From NCBI RefSeq assembly GCF_003626975.1, contig NZ_CP032616.1, positions 3,968,001-4,032,000 of the forward strand: DNA of 64,000 nucleotides, in the 5' to 3' direction. Position 1 is the first letter of the stretch, and each line of letters opens with the position of its first letter. This document shows, in pieces, positions 45,894 through 54,935 of this stretch. The position numbers and the translations under genes are program-made. The notes below the pieces were generated by a model that saw only the letters and a list, made by a program, of their open reading frames with translations, searched no databases and was not told the DNA's origin. This DNA is from Pseudomonas sp. DY-1. GTDB lineage: Bacteria; Pseudomonadota; Gammaproteobacteria; Pseudomonadales; Pseudomonadaceae.

Positions 45894-47291
45894 GTGAGCG
45901 AACCCAATCCAGCCTCCCTCCCTCCTCTCTCCGCCCTCGACCGGCTCTGGCTGACCGAGGCCATCCGCCTGCGCGAAGAACACGCCGGCCCTCTCGAAGA
46001 CTCAGAGGCAAACCGTCGTGCCAATGCCGCAGGGGGAAATCTGGCGGCGCGCATCGAAGCCCGCGCCCTCTGGCTGGCCCAACGCGACGGGCAGCTCCCG
46101 GCCCTGCAGCACTGGCGCCAGGGCGCACGACTCGCCGGCCTGTTACTGGTGATGCTTGCGCTGATCAGCGGTGCTGGCCTGGCCGTTGCCGCACTCGGTG
46201 ATGGCCAGCGTCCGGTCAACCTGTTCTGGGCCCTGGGCAGCCTGCTCGGCTTGCACTTGCTGATGCTGCTCGGCTGGGCCCTGTCGCTCTGCCTCGGCAA
46301 CAGCGCCAGCGTGCTGGGTCGCATCTGGTTATGGCTAAGCGGCAAGCTCGCCCGCGACGCCCAGGCTGCGCACCTGGCTCCCGCGCTGCTCCTGCTGCTG
46401 CAGCGCCAGCGCCTGACCCGCTGGGGACTGGGCGCCCTGGTGCACGGAGCATGGTTGCTGACCCTGGGCAGCGCTCTGGTGGTGCTCCTGCTCCTGCTCG
46501 CGACCCGTCGCTATGGTTTCGTCTGGGAAACCACCATCCTCGGCAGCGATACATTCGTCTTCCTGACCCAAGCCCTCGGCGCCCTTCCCAGCCTTCTCGG
46601 GTTCAGCCTGCCGGACGCCGCGACCATCCGCGCCAGTAGTGCCGTGGTCAGCGAAGAAGCCGCGCGTCAGGCCTGGTCAGGCTGGCTCCTGGGGATCACC
46701 TTCACCTACGGCCTGCTGCCGCGCCTGTTGCTGGGCCTATTCTGCTTCTGGCGTTGGTCGCAAGGGCGCGCGCGCCTTGGCCTCGACCTCAGCCTGCCTG
46801 GCTACAGCTTGCTACGCGAACGTCTGCAGCCAGCCAGCGAGCGCCTGGGCGTCTGTGATGCCGCGCCCGCCGAGCAGGTCGAACCCCGCGCCGGCAGCCT
46901 GAATGGCGCCAGCCAGGGTGCACTGCTGGTGGCGATCGAACTGGATGACCGCCGCCCCTGGCCGCCGTCCCTGCCCAAGGGCGTGGGTGATGCCGGCGTG
47001 CTGGACAGCCGCGAGCAGCGCCAACGTCTGCTCGACCAACTCAGCCGTTTTCCACCTGAGCGCCTCGCAGTAGCTTGCGATCCTCGTCGCTCGCCGGATC
47101 GCGGCACCCTGGCATTGATCGGCGAACTTGCGCGCAGCGCGGGTCAGACCCGCATCTGGCTGCTCCCTCCACCCGCCGGCGACGCTCTTGATAGCCAACG
47201 CCTGGAAGACTGGCACCAGGCACTCGACCGCCTGTCCCTGCCCCATGCCCAGGGTGCGCCCCTGCACTGGCTGGAGACTGGCCATGACTAA
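45894..47291 (+). CDS. DUF2868 family membrane protein
   Basis: A 465-residue protein with about four membrane segments (LAGLLLVMLALISGAGLAVA, LGSLLGLHLLMLLGWAL, VHGAWLLTLGSALVVLLLLL, GLLPRLLLGLFCFW). The C-terminal soluble domain is about 170 residues. I recognise it as DUF2868, usually next to a DUF3482 GTPase. I prefer the GTG at 45894, with AGAGG 7 nt upstream, over a TTG at 45876. It overlaps the GTPase gene by 8 nt. Function is unknown. Confidence 0.82.
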   Translation: MSEPNPASLPPLSALDRLWLTEAIRLREEHAGPLEDSEANRRANAAGGNLAARIEARALWLAQRDGQLPALQHWRQGARLAGLLLVMLALISGAGLAVAALGDGQRPVNLFWALGSLLGLHLLMLLGWALSLCLGNSASVLGRIWLWLSGKLARDAQAAHLAPALLLLLQRQRLTRWGLGALVHGAWLLTLGSALVVLLLLLATRRYGFVWETTILGSDTFVFLTQALGALPSLLGFSLPDAATIRASSAVVSEEAARQAWSGWLLGITFTYGLLPRLLLGLFCFWRWSQGRARLGLDLSLPGYSLLRERLQPASERLGVCDAAPAEQVEPRAGSLNGASQGALLVAIELDDRRPWPPSLPKGVGDAGVLDSREQRQRLLDQLSRFPPERLAVACDPRRSPDRGTLALIGELARSAGQTRIWLLPPPAGDALDSQRLEDWHQALDRLSLPHAQGAPLHWLETGHD

Positions 47292-48654
47292 ACCGTTGAA
47301 GCTCGCCGTGGTCGGTCACACCAACGTTGGCAAGACCTCGTTGCTGCGTACCCTGCTGCGTGATCGCTCGTTTGGCGAGGTCTCCCATCGACCCAGCACC
47401 ACCCGGCATGTGGAGGGCGCGCGGCTGTCAGTGGACGGCCAGCCGCTGCTGGAACTGTATGACACGCCGGGACTGGAGGACGCCATCGCCCTCCTGGATC
47501 ACCTGGAGCGACTGGATCGCCCAGGCGAGCGCCTGGATGGCCCGGCACGTCTCGCCCGTTTCCTCGACGGCAGCGAAGCCCGCCAGCGCTTCGAGCAGGA
47601 AGCCAAGGTGCTGCGCCAGTTGTTGACCTCGGATGCCGGGCTCTATGTGATCGATGCCCGCGAACCGGTGCTGGCCAAGTACCGCGATGAACTGGCAGTG
47701 CTCGCGATGTGCGGACGACCGCTGCTGCCAGTGCTGAACTTTGTCGCCAGCGAGAGCCACCGCGAAGCCGATTGGCGCGAGGCCCTTGCCCGCCTTGGCC
47801 TGCATGCACTGGTACGCTTCGACAGCGTGGCCCCGCCGCTGGATGGCGAGGAGCGCCTTTACGACAGCCTGGCCCTCCTGCTCGAGCGAGCACGCCCTCA
47901 GTTGCAGCGACTGGTGGAGGATCACCAGGCGCAACGCCGCCTGCGCCTGGAGGCAGGTAGTCGACTGATCGCTGAACTGTTGCTGGACGTCGCAGCCTGC
48001 CGCCGCAGTGTGCCGGCCCAGGAAGCTGCCCTGCAGGCCGCCACCGAGACACTGCGCCAACAGGTGCGCCAGCGCGAACAACGTTGCGTGGAAGCACTGC
48101 TGCGGCTTTACGCATTCGCCCAGGACGATGCCGCCACCAGCGATCTGCCACTGCTAGGCGGCCGTTGGGGCGACGATCTATTCAACCCGGAAACGCTCAA
48201 ACAGCTGGGTGTGCGCCTGGGCGGCGGCATGGCTGCCGGTGCGGCGGCTGGCGCAAGTGTCGACTTGCTGGTGGGTGGCCTCACGCTGGGTGCCGCAGCG
48301 GCACTCGGCGCCATAGCCGGCGGCGCCTGGCAGACCTTCGGTCACTATGGCGAACGGCTGTTGGGCAAGATCAAGGGACAACGCGAACTGACCGTGGACG
48401 ACTCCATCCTGCGCCTGCTGGCCCTGCGTCAACGCCAGCTACTGGCGGCGCTGGACGCCCGCGGCCATGCGGCTTTCGAGGCAGTGCGCGTCGACACTCC
48501 GGAGGAAAGGCAGTGGCAGGAGGGCAAGCTGCCGACCGTGCTGGGCAAGGCGCGCGCCCATCCGGAATGGTCGTCGCTGAATCCAGGCGCCGAGCTGGAG
48601 CAGGCGGAGCGCCAGGGTTGGGTCGCAGCCCTGGCGGAAGGCTTGCGGCCCTGA
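47284..48654 (+). CDS. DUF3482 GTPase
   Basis: A 456-residue protein with an N-terminal GTPase domain. The P loop is GHTNVGKTS, a switch threonine lies in RPSTTRHVEG, and G3 is DTPGLED. The usual NKxD of G4 is replaced by LNFVAS, so base recognition may differ. The C-terminal half has a glycine- and alanine-rich hydrophobic hairpin (GGGMAAGAAAGASVDLLVGG onward) that could insert into membrane. It overlaps DUF2868 by 8 nt, so the two are coupled. The function is unknown. Confidence 0.85.
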   Translation: MTKPLKLAVVGHTNVGKTSLLRTLLRDRSFGEVSHRPSTTRHVEGARLSVDGQPLLELYDTPGLEDAIALLDHLERLDRPGERLDGPARLARFLDGSEARQRFEQEAKVLRQLLTSDAGLYVIDAREPVLAKYRDELAVLAMCGRPLLPVLNFVASESHREADWREALARLGLHALVRFDSVAPPLDGEERLYDSLALLLERARPQLQRLVEDHQAQRRLRLEAGSRLIAELLLDVAACRRSVPAQEAALQAATETLRQQVRQREQRCVEALLRLYAFAQDDAATSDLPLLGGRWGDDLFNPETLKQLGVRLGGGMAAGAAAGASVDLLVGGLTLGAAAALGAIAGGAWQTFGHYGERLLGKIKGQRELTVDDSILRLLALRQRQLLAALDARGHAAFEAVRVDTPEERQWQEGKLPTVLGKARAHPEWSSLNPGAELEQAERQGWVAALAEGLRP

Positions 48655-48660
48655 AATCAG

Positions 48661-48685
48661 GGCCGGCGGTCAGCGGCCGCCGGCC
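48661..48685. terminator. Hairpin between convergent genes
   Basis: Perfect 9-bp arms GGCCGGCGG (48661-48669) and CCGCCGGCC (48677-48685) lie just after the GTPase stop and reach into the last codons of the convergent RNase gene. A bidirectional terminator role is likely but no U tract is seen. Confidence 0.45.
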
Positions 48686-49668
48686 TCGATCAGGATGCGG
48701 TCGGAGCTGCACTCACTGCGATCGCGCGCGCGACTCTCGGCGAACTGACCATCGACCACCCCAACCAGATTGTCAGCCTGCTTCAGCGCACGAGGCAGCG
48801 AAACGCGTACCTCCTGCAGATACTTGCCGCTGCAAATGAGCAGGAAATTGTTCTGCGCATCTCGGCTACCGAAGTCCTGTTCCACGCGCTCGTAGAACGC
48901 GCGCTTGGAAATGGCACCACCGATGTTGGCAACGATGTACTGACCCGCAGCCGACTGATCCAGCTGGCGCACCAGGTCCGCCGCGCGACGGAAGTAGGCA
49001 TCGTCGTCCATTTGCGTCTGACAGACACCGTGCTTGTCCCATTGATAGCGGCCGAAACTGGTGCCATAGCGGAAGTTCGGCATCCATGGGCGGACGTAGG
49101 CCAGCGTGTCACCGCTGAGTTTCATCTCTGGCCCGGCGCAGTGGCCGTAGTCCTTGCCGCAGGACCGGCGATTGGGCCAGAGGCCATGCAGGGTCAGGTG
49201 GGAGATTTGTAGCTCACCGGAATCCAGGCCTTCACACTCAGGCTTCTTGCCGTTGTAGCGGGCATGCTCACAAAAGCCCGGCTGCCAGGTGGCGGCCAAC
49301 ACATAGCCGTCGTGCTGGTCGGGCACATTGCAGGCGCCTGCGCTCTCTCCGAAGGCGGCAGGCTTGCCGGTATTGAAGGCAATCCCCTCGGCCGAGCCGC
49401 AGTCGGCGGAGACCCAGCGCAAGGGCGTGGCACTGCCCGGAATGCGAATGCGCAGCCAGTCGTAATCGCGCTTGTTGACCTCCACCACTTCGTAGCGGCG
49501 ACCTGGTTCCAACTTGAGGTCGTCCGGGTTGCTCTGCTTGCGGATGGACTGGAAAGCCTCGCAACGCTGACTGGCAATGAAACTTCCCTGGGCTGGCTCG
49601 GCCCAGGTGGAAAAGGACGACCAGAGGCCGAAAAGCCCCGTGAGCAGGGCTGCAAGCGGGGCTTTCAT
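48670..49668 (-). CDS. RNase T2 family ribonuclease
   Basis: A 332-residue exported ribonuclease. The signal peptide is about 22 residues (PLAALLTGLFGLWSSFSTWA). The active-site motifs are CAS I, LTLHGLWPN, and CAS II, YQWDKHGVC, each with the catalytic His. An extra N-terminal domain of about 90 residues (with CEAFQSIRKQ and LEPGRRYEVVEVNKRDYDW) precedes the RNase domain. Such enzymes cleave RNA to cyclic phosphates in the periplasm, likely for nutrient scavenging. AGGAG precedes the ATG at 49668. Confidence 0.92.
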   Translation of the reverse strand: MKAPLAALLTGLFGLWSSFSTWAEPAQGSFIASQRCEAFQSIRKQSNPDDLKLEPGRRYEVVEVNKRDYDWLRIRIPGSATPLRWVSADCGSAEGIAFNTGKPAAFGESAGACNVPDQHDGYVLAATWQPGFCEHARYNGKKPECEGLDSGELQISHLTLHGLWPNRRSCGKDYGHCAGPEMKLSGDTLAYVRPWMPNFRYGTSFGRYQWDKHGVCQTQMDDDAYFRRAADLVRQLDQSAAGQYIVANIGGAISKRAFYERVEQDFGSRDAQNNFLLICSGKYLQEVRVSLPRALKQADNLVGVVDGQFAESRARDRSECSSDRILIEAGGR

Positions 49669-49714
49669 GGTGACTCCTGTCATCGGAAGGCCGGGGCGTC
49701 TCCGCCCCAGCAGG

Positions 49715-50509
49715 TCAGACGGCGACAGGCGCCTTGATGTGCGGATGCGCCTGGTAGCCCACCAGTTCGAAGTCCTCGAACTTGAAGGCGAACAGGTCCT
49801 TCACGTCCGGGTTGATCTTCATGGTCGGCAACGGCAGCGGCTCGCGCGTGAGCTGCAGGTCGGTCTGCTCGATGTGGTTGGCATAGAGGTGGCAGTCGCC
49901 GCCGGTCCAGATGAACTCGCCCGGTTCCAGGTCGCAGACCTGGGCCACCATAAGAGTCAGCAGGGCATAACTGGCGATGTTGAAGGGTACGCCGAGGAAG
50001 ATGTCGGCCGAACGCTGGTACAGCTGGCAGCTCAACTTGCCGTTGGCCACGTAGAACTGGAACAGCGCGTGGCAGGGCGGCAGGGCCATCTCGTCCACCA
50101 GGGCGGGGTTCCAGGCGGAAACGATCAGCCGGCGCGAGTCCGGGTTCTTCTTGATCATTTCCACCACCTTGGTGATCTGGTCGATGGACTCGCCATTGGG
50201 TGCCGGCCAGGAACGCCACTGATAGCCATAGACCGGTCCGAGGTTGCCCTCTTCGTCAGCCCATTCGTCCCAGATGGAGACGCCGTTGTCCTTCAGGTAC
50301 CTGATGTTGGTATCGCCCTGGAGGAACCACAGCAGCTCATGGACGATGGATTTCAGGTGGCACTTCTTGGTGGTCACGAGGGGGAAGCCTTCGGCCAGGT
50401 CGAAGCGCATCTGGTGGCCGAACACGCTGTAGGTGCCCGTGCCGGTGCGGTCGCTCTTGAAGGTGCCGGTCTCGCGCACGCGGCGCATCAGGTCGAGATA
50501 CTGTTTCAT
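49715..50509 (-). CDS. thyA: Thymidylate synthase
   Basis: A 264-residue enzyme that methylates dUMP to dTMP with methylene-tetrahydrofolate. The nucleophilic cysteine is in [12 protein letters not shown]. Other blocks are [29 protein letters not shown] and [17 protein letters not shown]. The length matches E. coli ThyA. It overlaps lgt by 1 nt, an arrangement common in gammaproteobacteria. Confidence 0.97.
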   Translation of the reverse strand: MKQYLDLMRRVRETGTFKSDRTGTGTYSVFGHQMRFDLAEGFPLVTTKKCHLKSIVHELLWFLQGDTNIRYLKDNGVSIWDEWADEEGNLGPVYGYQWRSWPAPNGESIDQITKVVEMIKKNPDSRRLIVSAWNPALVDEMALPPCHALFQFYVANGKLSCQLYQRSADIFLGVPFNIASYALLTLMVAQVCDLEPGEFIWTGGDCHLYANHIEQTDLQLTREPLPLPTMKINPDVKDLFAFKFEDFELVGYQAHPHIKAPVAV

Positions 50510-51309
50510 CAGACGACTCCTTGGGCGGCCTGGCGGCGATGAGCCCAGACAATCAGGGCGATGCCGCCGATGATCATCGGCAGGCAGAGGATCTGGCCCA
50601 TGGTCAGCCAGCCGAAGGCCAGGTAACCGAGCTGGGCGTCAGGGACGCGGACGAACTCCACCGCGAAGCGGAAAATACCGTAGAACAGCGCGAACATGCC
50701 GGAAACCGCCATGGTCGGGCGTGGCTTGCGCGAGTAGAACCAGAGGATGGCGAACAGCGCCACGCCTTCCAGAGCGAACTGGTAGAGCTGCGACGGATGG
50801 CGCGGCAACTGGGCCGGGTCAGTGGGGAAGATCATCGCCCAGGGAACGTCGGTGGCCTTTCCCCAGAGCTCGGCATTGATGAAGTTGCCGATACGGCCAG
50901 CACCCAGACCGATAGGTACCAGGGGCGCGATGAAGTCCATCAGCTGGAAGAAGCTCTTGTTGTTGCGCTTGCCGAACCAGAGGGTCGCCAGCATCACGCC
51001 GATCAGGCCGCCATGGAACGACATGCCGCCCTTCCAGACTTCGAAGATCAGTAGCGGATTGGCGATGTAGGCCGACAGATCGTAGAACAACACATAGCCG
51101 AGACGACCACCGGCGATTACGCCAAGCGCGACCCAGAACACCAGGTCGGAGAGTTTCTCCTTGCTCCAGCTGGGATCGAAGGCGTTCAGGCGGCGCGAGG
51201 CCAGCCACCACGCACCACCGATGCCAATGAGGTACATCAGACCGTACCAATGGATTTTCAGCGGGCCGATAGCCAGCGCTACCGGGTCGATCTGGGGATA
51301 AGCCAGCAT
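50509..51309 (-). CDS. lgt: Prolipoprotein diacylglyceryl transferase
   Basis: A 266-residue inner-membrane enzyme that adds diacylglycerol to the lipobox cysteine of prolipoproteins, the first step of lipoprotein maturation. About seven membrane segments are present. The signature [17 protein letters not shown] and [13 protein letters not shown] are seen. It is followed by thyA with a 1-nt overlap and preceded by a TauE/SafE permease after 9 nt. Confidence 0.97.
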   Translation of the reverse strand: MLAYPQIDPVALAIGPLKIHWYGLMYLIGIGGAWWLASRRLNAFDPSWSKEKLSDLVFWVALGVIAGGRLGYVLFYDLSAYIANPLLIFEVWKGGMSFHGGLIGVMLATLWFGKRNNKSFFQLMDFIAPLVPIGLGAGRIGNFINAELWGKATDVPWAMIFPTDPAQLPRHPSQLYQFALEGVALFAILWFYSRKPRPTMAVSGMFALFYGIFRFAVEFVRVPDAQLGYLAFGWLTMGQILCLPMIIGGIALIVWAHRRQAAQGVV

Positions 51310-51318
51310 TACAGCTCC

Positions 51319-52101
51319 TTAGATCAGGAAGTTCAGGCCCACTGACAGCAGCAGCAGGGCGAACAGGCGCTTCAGCAAGCGCGGCGAAAGCCTGTGGGCC
51401 AGGCGCGCGCCGAAGCGGGCGAAAAACATGCTGGTGACGGCAATGCCAACCAGCGCCGGAAGGTAAATGAAGCCAACGCTGTAGGGCGGTAGATTGGTGT
51501 TGTTCCAGCCCAGCACCATGAACGACAGCGCGCTCGCCGCGGCGATCGGCAGTCCGCAGGCCGCGGAGGTGGCCACCGCCTGCTGGATCGGTACGCTGCG
51601 CCAGGTCAGGAAGGGTACGGTCAGGGAACCACCACCGATACCGAAGATGGCCGAGGCCCAACCGATCACCACACCTGCCAGGGTCAGGCCCGGCTTGCCG
51701 GGAACGGCGCGGCTGGCCTTGGGCTTCAGGTCCAGCCCCATCTGTATGGCTACCAGTATGGCGAAGATACCAATGATCTTCTGCAACATCGGGCCCTGAA
51801 TGGCAGCTGCGGTCAGGGCACCGAAGCCGGCGCCGATGAGGATTCCGACCGCCATCCAGGCAAAGATCGGCCAGCGCACCGCACCTTTGCGATGATGCTC
51901 GCGCACCGAATTGATCGAGGTGAAGATGATGGTGGCCAGGGACGTGCCAACTGCCAGGTGCGTGAGAATGCCGGGATCGAATCCATGGGCGGTGAAGCTG
52001 AACACCAGCACCGGCACGATGATCATGCCGCCGCCGACGCCGAACAGCCCGGCCAGCACTCCGGCGCAGGCGCCGAGTACCAGGTAGAGCAGGAATTCCA
52101 T
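51319..52101 (-). CDS. TauE/SafE family sulfite/anion exporter
   Basis: A 260-residue membrane protein with about eight hydrophobic segments. Both family repeats show the glycine-rich LAGLFGVGGGMIIVPVL and ASAIFGIGGGSLTVPFL blocks. The substrate may be sulfite, sulfonates or another small anion; I cannot decide which. The ATG at 52101 is preferred over a TTG at 52119. It is upstream of lgt and thyA and likely in the same operon. Confidence 0.9.
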   Translation of the reverse strand: MEFLLYLVLGACAGVLAGLFGVGGGMIIVPVLVFSFTAHGFDPGILTHLAVGTSLATIIFTSINSVREHHRKGAVRWPIFAWMAVGILIGAGFGALTAAAIQGPMLQKIIGIFAILVAIQMGLDLKPKASRAVPGKPGLTLAGVVIGWASAIFGIGGGSLTVPFLTWRSVPIQQAVATSAACGLPIAAASALSFMVLGWNNTNLPPYSVGFIYLPALVGIAVTSMFFARFGARLAHRLSPRLLKRLFALLLLSVGLNFLI

Positions 52102-52270
52102 GGACACCCCCGAAAACAAAGCGGCATGTTAACGGAAGGCCGTTTCTCGCTCCACCGGGTGGAGATGGACGTTCAACGCAAGCTGCCGATAACCCGGAAG
52201 TGGACATTTGCAGCTGATGTAGTTTTCCTACCTGCTGCTACACTCCGGCTCATAAAAAGGAGACGACTCC

Positions 52271-53023
52271 ATGTGCCTGATCGTATTCGCATGGCGCCCC
52301 GGACACGAAGTCCCGCTGGTGCTCGCTGCAAACCGAGATGAATTCTATGCACGCCCCACGCTTTCCATGGCGAGCTGGGAAGACGCACCCGGCGTAATCG
52401 CTGGGCGCGACCTCGAAGCCGGCGGCACCTGGCTTGGCGCCGGGCCCAAAGGCCGCTTCGCCGCCCTCACCAACATCCGCGATCCCCGAACGCCGCCGGT
52501 CGGCCGCACCCGCGGCGAGCTCTGCGTGCAATTCCTGCGAGGAACCATGGGGCCGGGCGAGTTCCTCGAGGACGCGCTGCGCCGGGCTGGCGACTATTCG
52601 GGCTTCAACTTGCTGGTGGGGGACGACCGCGAGCTGTGGTTCCTCAATCCGCGCAGCGGCGGACCGATCAACCTCAAGCCGGGCATCTACGGGGTATCCA
52701 ACGCCGATCTGGATACGCCCTGGCCCAAGGTCGAGCGCGGCAAGGCGGCCATCGCCGAATGCCTGAATCCTCCCTCGACGGACGCGCTGCTCAACCTGCT
52801 GCACGACCCGGAGGTTGCCCAGGACCACATTCTGCCGGACACCGGCGTGGGGCTGAACACCGAGCGCATGCTCTCCAGCGTGTTCATCGCCACCCGCACC
52901 TACGGCACCCGCGCCAGTTCGGCCCTGATCGTCCGCGCCGACGGCAGCCGTGAGCTGGTGGAGCGCAGCTACGGCCCCTACGGCGCGAAGCTGGGGGATG
53001 TGCGGATGGAGCTGCGGGACTAG
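52271..53023 (+). CDS. NRDE family protein (TANGO2-like)
   Basis: A 250-residue protein with the NRDE motif near the N terminus (LVLAANRDEFYARPT) and the N-terminal MCLIVFAW, in which Cys2 is the first residue after Met as in Ntn-type hydrolases. GRDLEAGGTWLGAG and YSGFNLLVGD are typical. Eukaryotic members (TANGO2) affect Golgi organisation and heme or lipid handling; the bacterial function is not settled. AAAGGAG precedes the ATG. It is a single gene between two divergent or convergent units. Confidence 0.88.
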   Translation: MCLIVFAWRPGHEVPLVLAANRDEFYARPTLSMASWEDAPGVIAGRDLEAGGTWLGAGPKGRFAALTNIRDPRTPPVGRTRGELCVQFLRGTMGPGEFLEDALRRAGDYSGFNLLVGDDRELWFLNPRSGGPINLKPGIYGVSNADLDTPWPKVERGKAAIAECLNPPSTDALLNLLHDPEVAQDHILPDTGVGLNTERMLSSVFIATRTYGTRASSALIVRADGSRELVERSYGPYGAKLGDVRMELRD

Positions 53024-53034
53024 ACCCGGCACCC

Positions 53035-53074
53035 TGTGGGAGCGATTTCAATCGCGAATGAATTCGCTCCCACA
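53035..53074. repeat. GTGGGAGCGA palindromic repeat
   Basis: Terminal arms TGTGGGAGCGA (53035-53045) and TCGCTCCCACA (53064-53074) are perfect. The middle mixes the two half-forms, GATTTCAATCGC and GAATGAATTCGC. It is the third clear member of the family seen at 32.8 and 43.4 kb. Confidence 0.88.
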
Positions 53075-53093
53075 AGACAAGATTTCCTACATC

Positions 53094-53137
53094 CTGAAAA
53101 CACAAAGGCCACCCGAAGGTGGCCTTTGTGTTTTCAG
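53094..53137 (-). terminator. Very long Rho-independent terminator of the spu operon
   Basis: Perfect 20-bp arms, CTGAAAACACAAAGGCCACC (53094-53113) and its reverse complement at 53118-53137, enclose a CGAA loop. The plus-strand A run gives U's to leftward transcripts. It is 9 nt past the spuH stop and may also stop rightward transcripts from the NRDE gene. Confidence 0.92.
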
Positions 53138-53145
53138 CGCTGGAT

Positions 53146-54030
53146 TCAGGCGACCTGGGTGGCGGCCGGTTTCCAGTTGGAGGAAGCGGCTTCCTCGGCC
53201 ATGGTTTCCATCGCCTGCTGGATGGCACGCTTGCGACGCTCCTCGGCCCGGCGGGTGAAGAACCAGGCAAAGAAGGTGAACAGCGAGACGGTCAACAGGA
53301 TCAGGCTGGCCACGGCGTTGATTTCCGGTTTCACGCCCAGGCGCACGGCGGAGAAGACCTCCATTGGCAGGGTGGTGGAACCGGGACCGGAGACGAAGCT
53401 CGCCAGCACCAGATCATCCAGGGAAAGGGCGAAGGACATCATGCCGCCTGCCGCCAGGGACGGCGCGATCATCGGGATGGTGATCAGAATGAACACCTTC
53501 CACGGACGCGCACCCAGGTCCATGGCCGCTTCTTCGATGGACAGGTCCAGCTCGCGCAGGCGCGCCGACACCACGATGGCCACGTAGGCCGAGCAGAAGG
53601 TGGTGTGGGCGATCCAGATGGTGACGATGCCACGCTCCTGGGGCCAGCCGATCAGTTGCGCCATGGCCACGAAGAGCAGCAGCAGCGACAGACCGGTGAT
53701 GACCTCGGGCATGACCAGCGGCGCGGTGACCATGCCGCCGAACATCGTGCGCCCGCGGAAACGCGGAATGCGGGTCAGCACGAAGGCAGCCAGGGTACCC
53801 AGGGCCACAGCGGCAATCGCAGTATAAATGGCGATCTCCAGCGAGCGACCCACCGAGTTCATCAGTTGGGAGTTGTCCAGCAGGCCCACGTACCACTTCA
53901 CCGACCAGCCGCCCCACACGGTTACCAGCTTGGAAGCGTTGAAGGAGTAGATAACCAGGATGACCATCGGCAGGTAGATGAACAGCAGGCCTGCCCAGAG
54001 CATCAGGGTGGAGAAACCGAAGCGTTTCAT
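53146..54030 (-). CDS. spuH: Polyamine ABC transporter permease SpuH
   Basis: A 294-residue inner-membrane permease of the PotC type. Six membrane segments are visible, with the ABC-permease EAA loop around EEAAMDLGARPWKVFILITIP. It forms the SpuF-SpuG-SpuH channel for putrescine and spermidine. It is the last gene of the spu operon and overlaps spuG by 4 nt. The C-terminal tail is alanine-rich. Confidence 0.95.
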   Translation of the reverse strand: MKRFGFSTLMLWAGLLFIYLPMVILVIYSFNASKLVTVWGGWSVKWYVGLLDNSQLMNSVGRSLEIAIYTAIAAVALGTLAAFVLTRIPRFRGRTMFGGMVTAPLVMPEVITGLSLLLLFVAMAQLIGWPQERGIVTIWIAHTTFCSAYVAIVVSARLRELDLSIEEAAMDLGARPWKVFILITIPMIAPSLAAGGMMSFALSLDDLVLASFVSGPGSTTLPMEVFSAVRLGVKPEINAVASLILLTVSLFTFFAWFFTRRAEERRKRAIQQAMETMAEEAASSNWKPAATQVA

Positions 54031-54935
54031 ACTTTGCCCTCCAGTTCCTTCGCCTGGTTACGGTTGAAGAGAATGATGGGCACGAGCAGGATCGCCAGCA
54101 TCACCACTGCCAGGGCGGACGCCACCGGCCAGTCACGGTTGTTGAAGAACTCCTGCCACAGCACCTTGCCGATCATCAGGGTCTCCGGGCCGCCGAGCAG
54201 TTCCGGAATCACGAACTCGCCCACCACCGGGATGAACACCAGCATCGAGCCGGCGATGATGCCGTTTTTCGACAGTGGCACGGTGATTTTCCAGAAGCTG
54301 TTGAACGTGCTCGAACCGAGGTCCGAAGCAGCCTCCAACAGGCTGGGATCATGCTTCACCAGGTTGGCGTAGAGCGGCAGGATCATGAACGGCAGGTACG
54401 AATAGACGACGCCGATGTACACCGCCAGGTTGGTGTTGAGGATCTGCAGCGGCTCGTCGATCAGACCGATGCCCATCAGGAATGCATTGAGCAGGCCGTT
54501 GTTGCTGAGGATGCCCATCCAGGCGTAGACGCGGATCAGGATCGCAGTCCAGGTCGGCATCATGATCAGCAGCAGCAACACGGTCTGGGCTTCCTTGCTG
54601 GCACGGGCGATGGCGTAGGCCATCGGGTAGCCGATCAGCAGGCAGATCAGGGTGCTGACGAAGGCGATCTTCAGCGAGCCCAGGTACGCCGCCAGGTACA
54701 GTTCGTCCTCGTTGAGAATCAGGTAGTTGCCCAGGTTGAGGATGAGCTGCAGCTGATTGTCCGCCCAGGTGTAGATATCCGTGTACGGAGGGATCGCAAC
54801 GTCGGCTTCTGCGAAGCTGATCTTCAGCACAATGGCGAAGGGCAGCAGGAAGAACAGGAACAGCCAGAAGAACGGTACCCCGATAACGAGGTGCCGGCCG
54901 GTCGGCAACAGGTTTTTCAGTTTGGGAGCTTTCAT
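54027..54935 (-). CDS. spuG: Polyamine ABC transporter permease SpuG
   Basis: A 302-residue PotB-type permease with six membrane segments (first about residues 15-38, LVIGVPFFWLFLFFLLPF). The EAA loop is around EAASDLGSSTFNSFWKITVP. Its start at 54935 overlaps the spuF stop by 4 nt. A longer upstream frame would overlap spuF further and is not supported. It pairs with SpuH. Confidence 0.95.
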   Translation of the reverse strand: MKAPKLKNLLPTGRHLVIGVPFFWLFLFFLLPFAIVLKISFAEADVAIPPYTDIYTWADNQLQLILNLGNYLILNEDELYLAAYLGSLKIAFVSTLICLLIGYPMAYAIARASKEAQTVLLLLIMMPTWTAILIRVYAWMGILSNNGLLNAFLMGIGLIDEPLQILNTNLAVYIGVVYSYLPFMILPLYANLVKHDPSLLEAASDLGSSTFNSFWKITVPLSKNGIIAGSMLVFIPVVGEFVIPELLGGPETLMIGKVLWQEFFNNRDWPVASALAVVMLAILLVPIILFNRNQAKELEGKV

